Shown here: piece by piece, positions 17,694-26,760 of the stretch
Layout of the letters: every line of letters starts with the position of its first letter
Numbering within the stretch: the first letter of the stretch is position 1
Source of the DNA: Azospirillum oryzae
GTDB taxonomy: Bacteria > Pseudomonadota > Alphaproteobacteria > Azospirillales > Azospirillaceae
Direction of reading: 5' to 3'
DNA length: 64,000 nt
Assembly: GCF_900177515.1 (NCBI RefSeq)
Contig: NZ_FXAK01000006.1
Coordinates: 1-64,000, forward strand
Position numbers and translations under genes: made by a program
Notes under the pieces: model-generated
What the model saw: only the letters and a program-made list of their open reading frames with translations
Told to the model about the DNA's origin: nothing
The model's database searches: none

Positions 17694-17838
17694 CTCCGGC
17701 TTCCTCACCACCGGCGGGCGCGACGGCATCCCGCTCGACCTGCTGATGCAGCTCTCCGGCCACAAGAGCCACCGCATCGCCGCCCGCTACTTCCAGACCG
17801 GCGCCGTGCACCAGAACTCCGCCGCCGACCTGCTGTAG
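17694..17838 (+). pseudogene. recombinase 3'-end fragment (right copy of the direct repeat)
   Basis: These 145 bp encode the last 47 residues of the recombinase at 2371-3468, including the SGHKSHR His and ARYF Tyr motifs, ending in the same TAG. Three bases differ, near 17797 and at 17818-17820. There is no matching upstream gene, so it is a severed 3' end. With the left copy it frames the chaperone-GTPase island. The 150 bp to its left (17540-17690) show no recognisable gene. Confidence 0.85.
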
Positions 17839-17892
17839 GTCGAAGGGAACTCAACGACTGCGGCGCAGATTGCCAAAGATCACGGTCAAGAA

Positions 17893-17922
17893 AAAGGCCG
17901 CCACCAATTAGGTGCGGCCTTT
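17893..17922 (-). terminator. Rho-independent terminator reading leftward
   Basis: The inverted repeat AAAGGCCGCCACC/GGTGCGGCCTTT with a short AT loop forms a GC-rich stem. On the minus strand it is followed by TTTTTCTT, a classic U-tract. It would stop transcripts coming from the minus-strand genes at 18038-18548. Confidence 0.6.
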
Positions 17923-18037
17923 CCGGTTTCGGTTCAGGGAGGATGAGAACCTGAGATGACCATAGGGCTCTCCGCGTTAAGGACCTGTGAACAGCACCAC
18001 AGATCTGTCCTTCTACTCCCTTATCGCAAAACCTTGA

Positions 18038-18268
18038 TCAGAACAGGGGGAGCTGGATGCGTCCACCATCGTCCGTATGAGCTTTGGCGGCGCGCACTGC
18101 GGCGTCCTGAGCGCCGCTCATCGTCCGGGCACTTCCGGAGCGGACCTGCTCCCCAGCAACGGTGACGGTCCAGCTCCACAGATCCGGCCCGCGCCAGACC
18201 ACCGCCAGATCGCAGCCGAACATCCGCGTCACCGCGTGCCGCGTCGTCCAGGTCGTCGTTGTTGGCAT
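18038..18268 (-). CDS. hypothetical protein
   Basis: A 76-residue protein with the start at 18268 set by GGAGGTG five bases upstream. It has a compact beta-like core (CDLAVVWRGPDLWSWTVTVAG) and a C-terminal helix (GAQDAAVRAAKAH) ending in QLPLF. I do not recognise a family. It lies just upstream of a leftward terminator and downstream of another small minus-strand gene, with which it may be cotranscribed. Confidence 0.55.
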   Translation of the reverse strand: MPTTTTWTTRHAVTRMFGCDLAVVWRGPDLWSWTVTVAGEQVRSGSARTMSGAQDAAVRAAKAHTDDGGRIQLPLF

Positions 18269-18362
18269 GCCGGCACCTCCACAAGCTGCGGCTCGCTGTA
18301 CCACAAGACGATGGCCATCAGCGAGTGGCAGACCGCGAGGCTCTCGACAGAGCAACGCGCTG

Positions 18363-18548
18363 TCAGGGAGATCCGGTCAGCGTCGAGACATTGACGACCA
18401 GAGCGACGATGGCGCCGACCGCAGCAACGGTGACGATCAGGGCGCCGCCGATCCACAGCTTCATCTCACGGAGGAAGTCGCGCATGGCGTTGTCCAGGTC
18501 CGCCTTGGTGGCGAGGTCGCCGGTCAGTTTGCTCAGCATCTTGATCAT
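18363..18548 (-). CDS. small coiled-coil membrane protein (DUF1640-like C-terminus)
   Basis: About 61 residues. A short amphipathic coil (LTGDLATKADLDNAMRDFLRE) is followed by a single hydrophobic helix (IGGALIVTVAAVGAIVALVV) and a polar tail. The coil-then-membrane order, with a TKADL-type segment, resembles the ends of DUF1640/CCDC90-like proteins, but this one is much shorter. A start at 18548 has AAGGGGAAAGG upstream; 18575 is an alternative. Function unknown. Confidence 0.5.
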   Translation of the reverse strand: MIKMLSKLTGDLATKADLDNAMRDFLREMKLWIGGALIVTVAAVGAIVALVVNVSTLTGSP

Positions 18549-18791
18549 GCCTTTCCCCTTGGGGGCTTGCTGCAACCATCCAGTTTCAGTGTGTTGGCGA
18601 CGGCGAGGGTGTTAATCATCCGTCTGGTCCTCCCTGCAGTCGTTGTCGTCCGTCATCGTTGATGGCTCTTTGCCCAGGAGAACCCGGTGGCGGCGAGCCG
18701 CGCCACCGGGTTGGTCCGGGAGGCGGCCGGCAAGGGTGAAGGCCACGATCACGACGGCACCGCACATTCAGGAAAGGACAGTTGATCGGTC

Positions 18792-18965
18792 ATGTTCATG
18801 ATCTCCGAGACGGAAACCGCCGCCGTTTTGGCGGCCTACCAGAGAGGTGGTGAGTGGGCAGCCGTTGCCGAATTGCGCCGGCTGTTTGCCGGCCTTCAGG
18901 ACAACACAACGGCCCTTAAGGCGGTGCGGATGATCCTCTCCAGGTCGAGCGCGCAAGAGCGCTGA
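18792..18965 (+). CDS. small hypothetical protein
   Basis: A 57-residue frame (MFMISETETAAVLAAYQRGG onward, helical, with a basic end LSRSSAQER). It has AGGAAAGG about 12 bases upstream of the first ATG; a second in-frame ATG lies two codons later. A long perfect-arm hairpin follows its stop directly, which supports a real transcription unit. No family is recognised. Confidence 0.5.
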   Translation: MFMISETETAAVLAAYQRGGEWAAVAELRRLFAGLQDNTTALKAVRMILSRSSAQER

Positions 18966-18966
18966 T

Positions 18967-19008
18967 CCGCCTTTTCATGCGCCCTGGAGCGAGGGCATGA
19001 AAAGGCGG
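18967..19008 (+). terminator. strong hairpin downstream of the small gene
   Basis: Perfect 14-bp arms CCGCCTTTTCATGC and GCATGAAAAGGCGG enclose a 14-base middle that itself contains CCCT/AGGG. It starts one base after the stop codon of the preceding small gene. No long T-run follows, so the role as terminator is likely but not certain. Confidence 0.5.
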
Positions 19009-19151
19009 AGGTATGAACAACGACCAAGCTTGAGGCCGTCCCGCCCCTGGCCGTGAAGCGGCTTTTGGTGTCAGGTTCGCTCTAGCAAGGGCTCTGCTGG
19101 CGGTGTCAGAGAATGGCCCCAGCATGGGAATGCCGCTCCACAGCCCTAGGC

Positions 19152-19337
19152 TTAGTCCTTAGGAGGCGGGAGGAGCGGTTCAAATGGCGTATCCGGATGA
19201 GACGACAGTATTGACAAGAGCACTGGATCATTAGGATCAAGCTTGCGGCCGATCTTCTTTTCAAGCGCCTCAACTCTCTCGTTTGCCCGCCGCGCCAATT
19301 CACGATCCTCTTCGGTTAATCCCCATAATTTTGTCAT
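19152..19337 (-). CDS. small hypothetical protein
   Basis: A 61-residue protein with the start at 19337, preceded by an AGAAGGAGAT ribosome-binding site about eight bases upstream. The sequence is a charged helix (TEEDRELARRANERVEALEK) followed by a Pro-rich tail ending in LLPPPKD. No family is recognised; a small plasmid protein with a probable helical dimerisation segment. Confidence 0.55.
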   Translation of the reverse strand: MTKLWGLTEEDRELARRANERVEALEKKIGRKLDPNDPVLLSILSSHPDTPFEPLLPPPKD

Positions 19338-19510
19338 GGCATCTATCTCCTTCTCTTGTAGATTTCTTCAGATGGGCAGACGTCTCTTGGCATCAGCGGC
19401 GCCAAGCACGTGATGCGAACACCGCGCTGTGTGTCACGGCCACCGTTCCCGCCCATCGCGTGATTCCACCAAACCGGTCCGGCCGGTCGGCCGCGATGGT
19501 CTGGTCCTGT

Positions 19511-20026
19511 TCAAGAGGACCGCTGCCGGGGTGAGCCAAGCTTCCGTCCGGAGCCGGGGCCGAACGGCAAGGGCTTCGCTGGACCGTAGACTGCGGCGGA
19601 GGCCGAGGGTCTGTGTGTCATGGCCTGCGGCCCAGATGGCGGCCAGGTGACCAGCAGGTGGCGCGCCGCATCGTCCGGGTCGTACGGGGTCGATGCCGTA
19701 CCGGCCGGAAGCGCCGGAAACTGAGCGCCGCCACAACCGGCGCCGGTGCTGTTGCTGGACGGCACCCGGTGTTGTGCGCCGTGGTGCTGGTCCGGCATTG
19801 CAGCCGGCGTGAAAACCCCGTCGGCCGTCGCACTGCCAATCAGGTAGGTTCCGCTCTCCGTGTGATGGCGAAGCTGAACCGCAGTGGCATAGTCAAATGC
19901 GGCCTCCACGGCGGCTTGGATCGCATCGGCGTCGGTGCGGGCATCGGGCAAGTTGCGGGACGAGGGTGGCGGGTCGGCATACAGCAGGAAATAGCCGTAG
20001 GTGGGATCGTCGGGATCGACTGTCAT
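19511..20026 (-). CDS. hypothetical protein
   Basis: The first 75 residues look like a folded domain (DDPTYGYFLLYADPPPSSRN, then DADAIQAAVEAAFDYATAVQ and a SGTYLIGSATADG beta part). The remainder is Pro/Ala/Ser-rich and less convincing, so the true stop or frame in the 3' half may be disturbed. No family is recognised. An ATGCGT-TTT-ACGCAT palindrome lies about 80 bp upstream and may control it. Confidence 0.45.
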   Translation of the reverse strand: MTVDPDDPTYGYFLLYADPPPSSRNLPDARTDADAIQAAVEAAFDYATAVQLRHHTESGTYLIGSATADGVFTPAAMPDQHHGAQHRVPSSNSTGAGCGGAQFPALPAGTASTPYDPDDAARHLLVTWPPSGPQAMTHRPSASAAVYGPAKPLPFGPGSGRKLGSPRQRSS

Positions 20027-20105
20027 CGGTGGCCTCGCGCACTGTGAAAGCGAGGCGAGTGTTGCACGTCATCGAGGGCCGTGAAGGAGCGTAAACCGGA
20101 GCCGC

Positions 20106-20120
20106 ATGCGTTTTACGCAT
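20106..20120. promoter_or_regulatory. operator-like palindrome
   Basis: ATGCGT TTT ACGCAT is a perfect palindrome with 6-bp arms in the gap between the hypothetical gene starting at 20026 and the end of the relaxase gene at 20256. Its position upstream of the hypothetical gene suggests a repressor site. No cognate regulator can be named. Confidence 0.35.
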
Positions 20121-20255
20121 ACCTCGCGTTTTCACCTCGTTGATGTCAGCCCCGCACTCCGCCGTGCCGCCTCTGCGGTCAGGACACCGCTTGCAGGCTG
20201 GCCCTTTGGGAAACGCGTGGCGCGCGGAAGGACGCAGATACCGCCCCGGTCATTC

Positions 20256-23200
20256 TCACATGCTCGGACCCTCCCAATCCTCTGCCTCGTGGTCGGGCAT
20301 CGGCGACGACCCGAGGACCCCGACGATCTCTTCAATTTCGGCCAAGCGGCCGGCAATGCGAGCGGCCTCGCGGGCAGCCGGAACATGGAGGACCTGCTGA
20401 GCGGCGGCGCCGCAGAGCTCGGCCAGGGTCTGCATGAGCCGTTCAGAGTGGTTCGCCTCTTCTATGGCCCCGCTCAGGACTTCGACACGGCAAGCGGCAT
20501 CGTTGTCGTAGTACTGGGTGTGGGCATCCAGGTAAATCGCAAGCGGGTTGCGCCATGCCTCGGGCGCTTTCGTACGCTGGACGAGATCGTTGGCACGGGC
20601 ATTACGGGCCTCAAGCGAGAGGTTGCGGATCGGCGGGGTCGGCGCCGCGGCGGCAGGGGCCGGAGCGGCCTGACCGGACCGGCTGGGACCATGTGTCTGC
20701 AACGGCACCGCAAACCGCCCGGCCGTGGCAGCGGACTCACGAGCCATGCGGCGAGACTGGCTCTGGCGTTCCATCTCCTCCAGCTCACGCCTCCAGGCCT
20801 CCGCCGCCGCCTGCTCCTCAGCCGCTGCGGCCGCGGGATCAAGAGCGGCAAGCCGCGCCATGGCCTGCGGCAGCATCACGAACTCGATCTCGCCGGCACG
20901 CCCCCAATGGCCCTCCCGTTTCATCTCAATGAGCTCACGCGTCAGAGCCTGCACCGCCTCCAACGCCGTCTGCCGCTCGACGATGATCCGGGCCTGGTCT
21001 GCCGCGATCCTATCGAACTCGTTTGCCACCCGTTCGGTCCAGCCCCGCCGCAAGGTCGCAACATCGGCATCGCTCAGACCGTCGATGGTCCGCCGCTGAT
21101 CAGCACTGATGTGGAAGGCCGCCCCTGCCTGCACCCGCTGGGTCAGCACCGTCAGCGCCTCCGCCTCCGCGCTTTGCTCAGCCCTGAGCCGCTGTCCCTG
21201 CGCCTCCAGCCGCGCCCCAAGCGGCACCAGCCGTGACGCCATGCTCCACACCCGCTCTCCGAGATGATTGGCAAGCGCCTGCCCCTGCCCAGCCAGCCGC
21301 GCGCCGGCCGCTGCCAGCCGATGCCGGTTCTCTGCCTGCTGCCGTTCGGCCCGGAGACGGGCGAGGTCCACCATTTCGGCCACCGGCTGGCCGGACGGCG
21401 ACAACGCCGTTGCCGGCAGGGCTCCCGTCCATCCCGCCACCCAGCCCTCGACGGTGGCGCTGTCCAGATAATCGAGCGCGCTCACCTTCTCGACGTCGCG
21501 CGACCACGCCCGCGCCAGATGCGCATCGATGTCCCCGGCCGTCACCGGAGTCCGCCCCGCTTCGTCCACGCGGCCGGCGCGGATTTCCTCCTCCAGTGCT
21601 GTCCGGTCAACGACGACCGTTGTCCAACCGGTGCCACGCGACAGGGCCACCGTCGCCGCCTGCTTGGTCAGCCGGTCGGTGCCCAGCAGGATCGGCGCCT
21701 CGACCGTCACCCCTTGGGCCGCGGCGAGGGTGCTGGCATAGGCGTGGGTCAGCGGACAGAGCCCGTCCTTGTCGAGGTACTGCGTCACATTCACCGCGAT
21801 GCGGCGGCCGGCTGTTTCCACGGTGACGACCGTCCCGGCGATCGCCAGCACCCGCCCCGTATCTCCATTCACCACCCCCAGCCGGTCGTCCCGGTGGCGG
21901 AACCGCAGCTCGTCCCCAACGGCAAAGGACAGCGTGACCCGCTGCCCAGGCCGACTTCCGCTGGCCGTGATGGTCAGCGCATCTTGTCCCAGCGCGCCTT
22001 GCGTGCGCAGCTGCGCCCGAACGGCGGCGCTGATCGCGCGGACATCATGCCAGGTTTCGGCGATGGCGATGGTTGACCGCCGCTCTGCCCTCGCCTGCAT
22101 CAGACGGTCGGCCACAGCGGCGACGGTGGCATCCGGACCGCTGGCTTCGACGATGTGGCCACGCTGCCGGTGCGCCGCAACGGCTGCCGCCGCATCCCCT
22201 TCCAGCACCGCGCGGACCGCAGCGCGCGCCGCGGCATCACTCTGCCGGACGATTTTGTCGACGATGACCGGCTCCACCTCCCGGGTCAGCAGCCGCATGC
22301 CCGGTCCGGCCCCGATCGGCTGCAGCTGCCGGCGGTCGCCAACCCCGACCACCCGGCAGCCGGTGGCGCGCTGCAACTCCATCAGCGTCCGGGCTTGCCG
22401 GGCTGACCATTGCCCCAGTTCGTCCACCGCCAGCACGGTGCGTGCGTCAATGGCCAAGGCCCCCGTCCGCCACCGCGAGAGCAGCGCGGCGGCCGCCAAA
22501 CTCTCATCCGCACCGATGTCCGCGCCAAGGCTTCGGGCCTGCCGCCAAGCAACCGCGCAGGCGAGGATCTGGGTGGCGCCGGACATCCGGTAGCCAGTCA
22601 CCACTGGCTTGAGCAGCGTCGATTTGCCGACGCCCGGCGCCCCCTCGACCAGCACCAGCCCGCCCGTGGCGCTCATGGCATGATGCGCCGCCCCGGCCTG
22701 TTCATTGGACAACGGAATATCGGAGTGTTGGATCAGCCACCGCGCCATGCCGTCGATCACCGCCAGCCCCGAACCCTGGGCCGCCTGCCGGGCAAGAGCG
22801 CGCACCGCCACCTCGTCTTCGACTGCCTCCCGAGTGCTGTAAACGACCCGTCCGCGCTCATCCTCGCCGGGAAGACGGACCACCACGCCTTCCGCCTGCA
22901 GGCGGGTCACAAGGCCGCCGATGTCGCGCGCGGGGAACGCGCCGGCCGCTGCCTCGGCGGCCACCTGCCAGAGCTTTTGTTCGGTGAAGACGCTGTCTTG
23001 CTCGACCGTCTCCCGCACCCTGGCTTTCAGCCTCTCCCAGGTTTGGTTTCGACGGTCCGCGGGGTTCCCGGAGGCGCGACCGGTCAGGGCTTGCGCCTGT
23101 TCGCCTCCCCATCCCTGCGCTGCCGCCTCGGCCAGCCACCGGGCTTCCCGCCCCTCGGCGTATCCCTTCTTGCCCCGGGTTGCCACAGCCAACCCCGCCG

Positions 23201-23969
23201 CTCTGGCGGCATCGCTGCCGGTGCTGAAGCCCAGCGCCGCAGCCTCAGCCGTGATGGCACGGCGGCGCTTCGACCAAGCCTGACACAACGCGTCCGGAAC
23301 ACCCTGGATGCGGATGAATTCCAGGCGGGTGCCATGGTGCTCGATCCCCACCCCGAGCCTCTTCTGAAGTTGTTCGGCCAAGGCTGCGCGATACAGCGCC
23401 CCCGCCGCCATCTTCCACTGGTACAGCTTCTCGTTGGCGACACTGCCCCAGCTGCCATCCTGGCGCTGGGCGACATTCAGGATGACCGCGTGCGTGTGCA
23501 AGTCGGGGTCGCCAGCCCGCGTGTCGCCATGCTGAAACAGCGCACCGAACAGGGCCACCGGCTCGCGGGTGGTGCCGTTCCTGCCCCGCCGGGTTTCGGC
23601 AGCACGCTCCTGCATCAGCACCAGGGCCGCACGCACCGCCTCCTCCTGGGCCGCCTCGATCTCCGCCCGCATCGCCGCTGGGGCTACCGCCCACAGCGCA
23701 CTGACGCTCTTGTCGGCGCTGAAGGTGAGGTCGTATCCGCCGCGCCGATTGTCGGCGCCCGCGTTCCGCACCAGAGCCCGGTCATCGCGTGGGCTGAAGC
23801 CTGCGTGCAACGTCTTGAAAGCGAAGGGATCGACGGCAGCGCCGTTCCGGTAGCCGAAGTGGCCGGGGAGGTTCCACCAGACACCGGTCGGCTCGGTGCC
23901 GCCGAGATAATACTCGGCCTGCGCCTCCATATAGTAGCCCGCTCCGGCACTCATCCCGACCGACAACAT
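20256..23969 (-). CDS. traA: MobF/TraA-type conjugative relaxase-helicase
   Basis: About 1,237 residues. The N-terminal TrwC-like relaxase domain opens MLSVGMSAGAGYYM, with candidate catalytic tyrosines in the first 25 residues. It carries the metal-binding His cluster HGDTRAGDPDLHTHAVI (about 147-163). A RecD/UvrD-like helicase follows with Walker A EGAPGVGKSTLL (about 440), a VDELGQWS Walker B-like box and further motifs (VGDRRQLQPIG). The C-terminal 300 residues are coiled and Arg/Glu-rich. The enzyme nicks oriT, stays covalently on the 5' end and unwinds DNA for transfer. The start at 23969 has AGGAG seven bases upstream. No type IV secretion genes are in this window, so transfer would rely on genes elsewhere. 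Confidence 0.85.
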   Translation of the reverse strand: MLSVGMSAGAGYYMEAQAEYYLGGTEPTGVWWNLPGHFGYRNGAAVDPFAFKTLHAGFSPRDDRALVRNAGADNRRGGYDLTFSADKSVSALWAVAPAAMRAEIEAAQEEAVRAALVLMQERAAETRRGRNGTTREPVALFGALFQHGDTRAGDPDLHTHAVILNVAQRQDGSWGSVANEKLYQWKMAAGALYRAALAEQLQKRLGVGIEHHGTRLEFIRIQGVPDALCQAWSKRRRAITAEAAALGFSTGSDAARAAGLAVATRGKKGYAEGREARWLAEAAAQGWGGEQAQALTGRASGNPADRRNQTWERLKARVRETVEQDSVFTEQKLWQVAAEAAAGAFPARDIGGLVTRLQAEGVVVRLPGEDERGRVVYSTREAVEDEVAVRALARQAAQGSGLAVIDGMARWLIQHSDIPLSNEQAGAAHHAMSATGGLVLVEGAPGVGKSTLLKPVVTGYRMSGATQILACAVAWRQARSLGADIGADESLAAAALLSRWRTGALAIDARTVLAVDELGQWSARQARTLMELQRATGCRVVGVGDRRQLQPIGAGPGMRLLTREVEPVIVDKIVRQSDAAARAAVRAVLEGDAAAAVAAHRQRGHIVEASGPDATVAAVADRLMQARAERRSTIAIAETWHDVRAISAAVRAQLRTQGALGQDALTITASGSRPGQRVTLSFAVGDELRFRHRDDRLGVVNGDTGRVLAIAGTVVTVETAGRRIAVNVTQYLDKDGLCPLTHAYASTLAAAQGVTVEAPILLGTDRLTKQAATVALSRGTGWTTVVVDRTALEEEIRAGRVDEAGRTPVTAGDIDAHLARAWSRDVEKVSALDYLDSATVEGWVAGWTGALPATALSPSGQPVAEMVDLARLRAERQQAENRHRLAAAGARLAGQGQALANHLGERVWSMASRLVPLGARLEAQGQRLRAEQSAEAEALTVLTQRVQAGAAFHISADQRRTIDGLSDADVATLRRGWTERVANEFDRIAADQARIIVERQTALEAVQALTRELIEMKREGHWGRAGEIEFVMLPQAMARLAALDPAAAAAEEQAAAEAWRRELEEMERQSQSRRMARESAATAGRFAVPLQTHGPSRSGQAAPAPAAAAPTPPIRNLSLEARNARANDLVQRTKAPEAWRNPLAIYLDAHTQYYDNDAACRVEVLSGAIEEANHSERLMQTLAELCGAAAQQVLHVPAAREAARIAGRLAEIEEIVGVLGSSPMPDHEAEDWEGPSM

Positions 23970-24156
23970 TGTCTGGCTCCTGTGCATTAAAAATGCGTCA
24001 GGTGTGGACCCTTCTCTGCCGATCCGTTTCGGCCCCACATTTCTACCATGCGACATGCCCCTCGTACAGTCTCGCTTAGGCTTGTTCCGTGGCTTGCTGC
24101 GCCAAGCAGAGCGCCTTACACTGCCTCCCGTCAAGTTTCCGCTGGAGAGATGCAGA
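23970..24156. other. divergent intergenic region, candidate oriT and promoters
   Basis: This 187-bp gap separates the relaxase from the divergently read small gene. It contains GCTTG-CTGCGC-CAAGC (perfect 5-bp arms, near 24088-24103). MobF nick sites commonly lie beside the relaxase gene, but no specific nic consensus could be recognised. Confidence 0.3.
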
Positions 24157-24519
24157 ATGGCGAAGAACGGCACCTATTCTCCTGACATCATTGCGACGCT
24201 GCGCGCTGCGCTCGATGCCGCTGCGCCGCCACTGCTGACGAAGCAGGAGGTGGTACGCGAGTTGCGCAATACCGTTCGTGCGGCGCGGGGCCGTGGCTGT
24301 TCTGATCAGCAGATCCTCGACATCTTTGCCGCCCAAGGCATCACGATGACGCCGTCAACCCTGCGCTCCTATCTGGCGGACAAACCCGCGAGGGTGAAGC
24401 CTCCCCGCAAGGCCTCCGCCTTGGCTGCCGCTCAGGAGCTCAAGGCTGCGGTACCGTCAGAGGATGCGATCCGGTCAGCGGTTCCGGCGGACACCGTATC
24501 GCTCGAAGCGGTGGAGTGA
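24157..24519 (+). CDS. small HTH-like protein divergent from the relaxase
   Basis: A 120-residue protein; start at 24157 with GGAGAG nine bases upstream. The middle (LLTKQEVVRELRNTVRAARG, then SDQQILDIFAAQGITMTPST with LRSYLAD) reads as a winged or plain helix-turn-helix. The tail is Lys/Ala-rich. Its position divergent from traA is typical for relaxase accessory or regulatory proteins, so oriT binding or repression of the transfer genes is a reasonable guess. No named family is claimed. Confidence 0.6.
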   Translation: MAKNGTYSPDIIATLRAALDAAAPPLLTKQEVVRELRNTVRAARGRGCSDQQILDIFAAQGITMTPSTLRSYLADKPARVKPPRKASALAAAQELKAAVPSEDAIRSAVPADTVSLEAVE

Positions 24520-24607
24520 AGCAGCAGACTGCTGCAGACGCTGGGGTGGAGCCGCTGATCCAACGGCTTCCCCCGCTGCGACGGACAGGATGGATGAGGA
24601 GGGATCG

Positions 24608-24832
24608 ATGAGCGTGACGTTGCGGTTCCGCGAGGACGGCGCGGCCTTCGAGCGCGCCAAGTGCGTCGCGGATGCCCTCGGGCTATCGATGGAAGAGTAC
24701 CTGTTCGCCTGTGTCGCCGAGGGGCACAAGGTTCTGCGCGCACGCTGCGCGGCGGCACGGCCTGAGCTGGAAGAGCCGGCCTTCATCCGCCGCGGTTATC
24801 CAGCCGCCCCGCCGTGGGCGGGAATGGAGTAG
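24608..24832 (+). CDS. small plasmid protein, possible ribbon-helix-helix
   Basis: A 74-residue protein; start at 24608 with GAGGAGGG five to six bases upstream. It begins with a strand-like MSVTLRFRED, followed by two helices (AFERAKCVADALGLSMEEYL and FACVAEGHKVLRARCAAARP), the order found in ribbon-helix-helix proteins. It follows the HTH-like gene by 88 bp in the same direction and could be cotranscribed. Function unproven. Confidence 0.55.
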   Translation: MSVTLRFREDGAAFERAKCVADALGLSMEEYLFACVAEGHKVLRARCAAARPELEEPAFIRRGYPAAPPWAGME

Positions 24833-25221
24833 ACGGACGGTTGGATATAGGAGGCAGCTCCGGTCCATTGAGGGACAAGCCAAGCGAACGATACGAGGCT
24901 CGCGTGCCGGAATGGAGGCGATAAAATTTCCTGTACCTCGATGCCTCCCGCTGACTCGCGCGGACAGGGTCGGCCACTCAGACGCTGAGCTAGATGCGAC
25001 ATCCGTGGCCGCTCTCGGCGGCACGCTGGGTGGAAACCAGTGTCCGCCGGATGGAGGATGAACGCGCACTCCTCATCCTCTTCGCGGGGGATGCCAGCAG
25101 CAGCCGGACTGACGATCGCCGCCAAATGGTGAGGAGCACGTCGAGCCACTGTGAGCGGAACAGTGCCGGTGACCGGGGGGATGATCTTCGAGTCATGATC
25201 CGGTCTCGGCGTTGAGCTCCA
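24833..25221. other. 389-bp stretch without a supported gene
   Basis: A short plus-strand frame (about 24994-25215, Arg/Ser-rich) has no ribosome-binding site and no recognisable fold. No repeat, RNA gene or promoter with good boxes was seen. Confidence 0.4.
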
Positions 25222-26499
25222 TCATGGGCTGTGCTCTGGATAGATCGGCTGATAGCGCTCGCCGGGCGTCTTCCAGGAGAGGAAGATATCCAACGGGTCT
25301 TGTGTGCCAAGAAACGCCCGGGCAAGCGCAAGCCGCTCCATCAGCGGTGCGCGCACCTCTGCCGGCAAGCCGGAGAGACGGGCCTCGACTCCGGTGAGAA
25401 ACCGCTCGACCTCCGTGACATGCGACCATTGCCCGATGATCTGCACGAGGTGCTCCTGGCTCTCGCGCATGGACTGCTCCACGCAGCGCCGGTCCTCCTG
25501 CTTCCGCCGCCTCTCTTCGGCGGCACGCCATTCCTGACGGGCGATCTCCGCCTGCTGGTCGGCTTCCTCCAGCTTGCCCACCAGGTCAGTGGCAGCGTCT
25601 TCGATGGCCCGCACGATCGACGGCACCAGGGAGCGGAGAGACTGCTGCGCCGTCTCCTGCCAGTCGGTCGCCCAGCTGACGCGGCCGTATGGACAATAGG
25701 CAATGAGACGAAGGCGGCCACAGGCCAGCTCCCGGGTCGTCGTCCAGCTATGATCAGCGGCAAAGCGGGAGGATTTGGGCGGCGTGTGGTCGGCCTCCCG
25801 GATGTAGGTGCCGCCGACATAGCGCAGCAGGGTGTCCTCGGACATCTCGACGATCGACAACCCGATCGCCACGCTGCCGATATAGACGACCGTCGGCCGA
25901 TGGGGAGACCACAGCGTGCCATAATAATAACGAGCCTGCTGTTTGGTGCGCACCTCACGCACATCGATGTCACCGCGCCGCAGATGCTCGTCCGCGGGCG
26001 CCAGCACCACGCGATGGCCGACCGACTCCAGCGCGGTGAAAAGGTCGTTGGCAAAACCCAGTGCTCTGTCGAGGCCGGCCTTCGATGCCGTGATATCGAC
26101 CAGCAGCCGTTTGGAGGGTTTGAGATAGCTGCGGTCATCCACATGCCGGCTGGCGTTGAAATGCTCTCTGGCCCCCAGCAGCAGAGCGTGGCTGCGGGTC
26201 TTGGAGACACGGACTGGGACCTCCGATCGGCGGGCCGGCGGCTGCCGCGGCTTGGGCGGAGCCTGCGCTGTTCCATCCTTGGACCAGGACAGCTGATTGC
26301 CGGGCCGGGCCTCTGGCAACGGCTCCGGAGCCGGCGCCTTCCCGACCGCCAGCTTGGCCCAATATCCGCGCTCGGGCCGTGGCACGTTCAGGAGAGCACA
26401 AACCCTGGCCATGTAGGTCCCGGAAACGGCGAACTGCTCGGCCACCTGGGTCATCGGCTTCGACCACACCAAGCGATACAGCTCATCCCTCGAGATCAT
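25222..26499 (-). CDS. conserved hypothetical protein with N-terminal HTH-like segment
   Basis: A 425-residue protein beginning MISRDELYRLVWSKPMTQVA, whose first 60 residues (AEQFAVSGTYMARVCALLNV and PRPERGYWAKLAVGKAP) look like a helix-turn-helix head of a hypothetical family I recall from many proteobacterial plasmids and islands. The middle is alpha/beta with a LALARAF-like end. Around residues 300-350 lies a charged coil (EEADQQAEIARQEWRAAEER). No catalytic motif is visible. It is flanked on the left by non-coding DNA and on the right by a recombinase relic, typical of an accessory gene. Confidence 0.65.
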   Translation of the reverse strand: MISRDELYRLVWSKPMTQVAEQFAVSGTYMARVCALLNVPRPERGYWAKLAVGKAPAPEPLPEARPGNQLSWSKDGTAQAPPKPRQPPARRSEVPVRVSKTRSHALLLGAREHFNASRHVDDRSYLKPSKRLLVDITASKAGLDRALGFANDLFTALESVGHRVVLAPADEHLRRGDIDVREVRTKQQARYYYGTLWSPHRPTVVYIGSVAIGLSIVEMSEDTLLRYVGGTYIREADHTPPKSSRFAADHSWTTTRELACGRLRLIAYCPYGRVSWATDWQETAQQSLRSLVPSIVRAIEDAATDLVGKLEEADQQAEIARQEWRAAEERRRKQEDRRCVEQSMRESQEHLVQIIGQWSHVTEVERFLTGVEARLSGLPAEVRAPLMERLALARAFLGTQDPLDIFLSWKTPGERYQPIYPEHSP

Positions 26500-26561
26500 G
26501 ACGCCCTCCCCTCATCGTGCCGGCGATGCTCTCAGGCAGGATGGACGACCGACATCCATCC

Positions 26562-26760
26562 TCACGCCGACCGGCGGATCCTTGAGATGCGGATGCACGC
26601 CGCCGCGTCCAAGCGGACACGACCCGTGTGGCGATCGGAGATCTGGATGATACGCGTCGACCCGTGGTTGGCCACGGCAGTGATCTCCAGCGTGTCGCCA
26701 TGGCCGGGCAGGAGGTGATGCGGAGGCCCTGGCAGCCGAGCGGGATGATGCCGGCGGCGG
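26562..26760 (-). pseudogene. degenerate tyrosine-recombinase 3' remnant
   Basis: The minus-strand reading GDTLEITAVANHGSTRIIQI and a following VRLDAAACIRI align with GGTLETAAAMANHASTRTTQ and the VSQDEVERIRI end of the recombinase at 29711-30667. The HxxR part reads only in a shifted frame (PARLPGPPHHLLPG). The copy is more diverged than the one at 28745-29060, so it is older. The next 245 bp to hipA hold nothing recognisable. Confidence 0.6.

Noticed and set aside
17505..17777. Minus-strand frame overlapping the recombinase fragment, with a VTANKAY-like stretch reminiscent of IS5-type transposases
   Set aside because: Too short and too weak to assign, and half of it is antisense to the recombinase fragment.
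20256..24519. Looked for a complete conjugation system around the relaxase
   Set aside because: No coupling protein, pilus or type IV secretion genes occur in the window; only the relaxase and small neighbours are supported.
24994..25215. Short plus-strand frame in the gap before the gene at 25222-26499
   Set aside because: No ribosome-binding site, low-complexity Arg/Ser composition, no recognisable fold.
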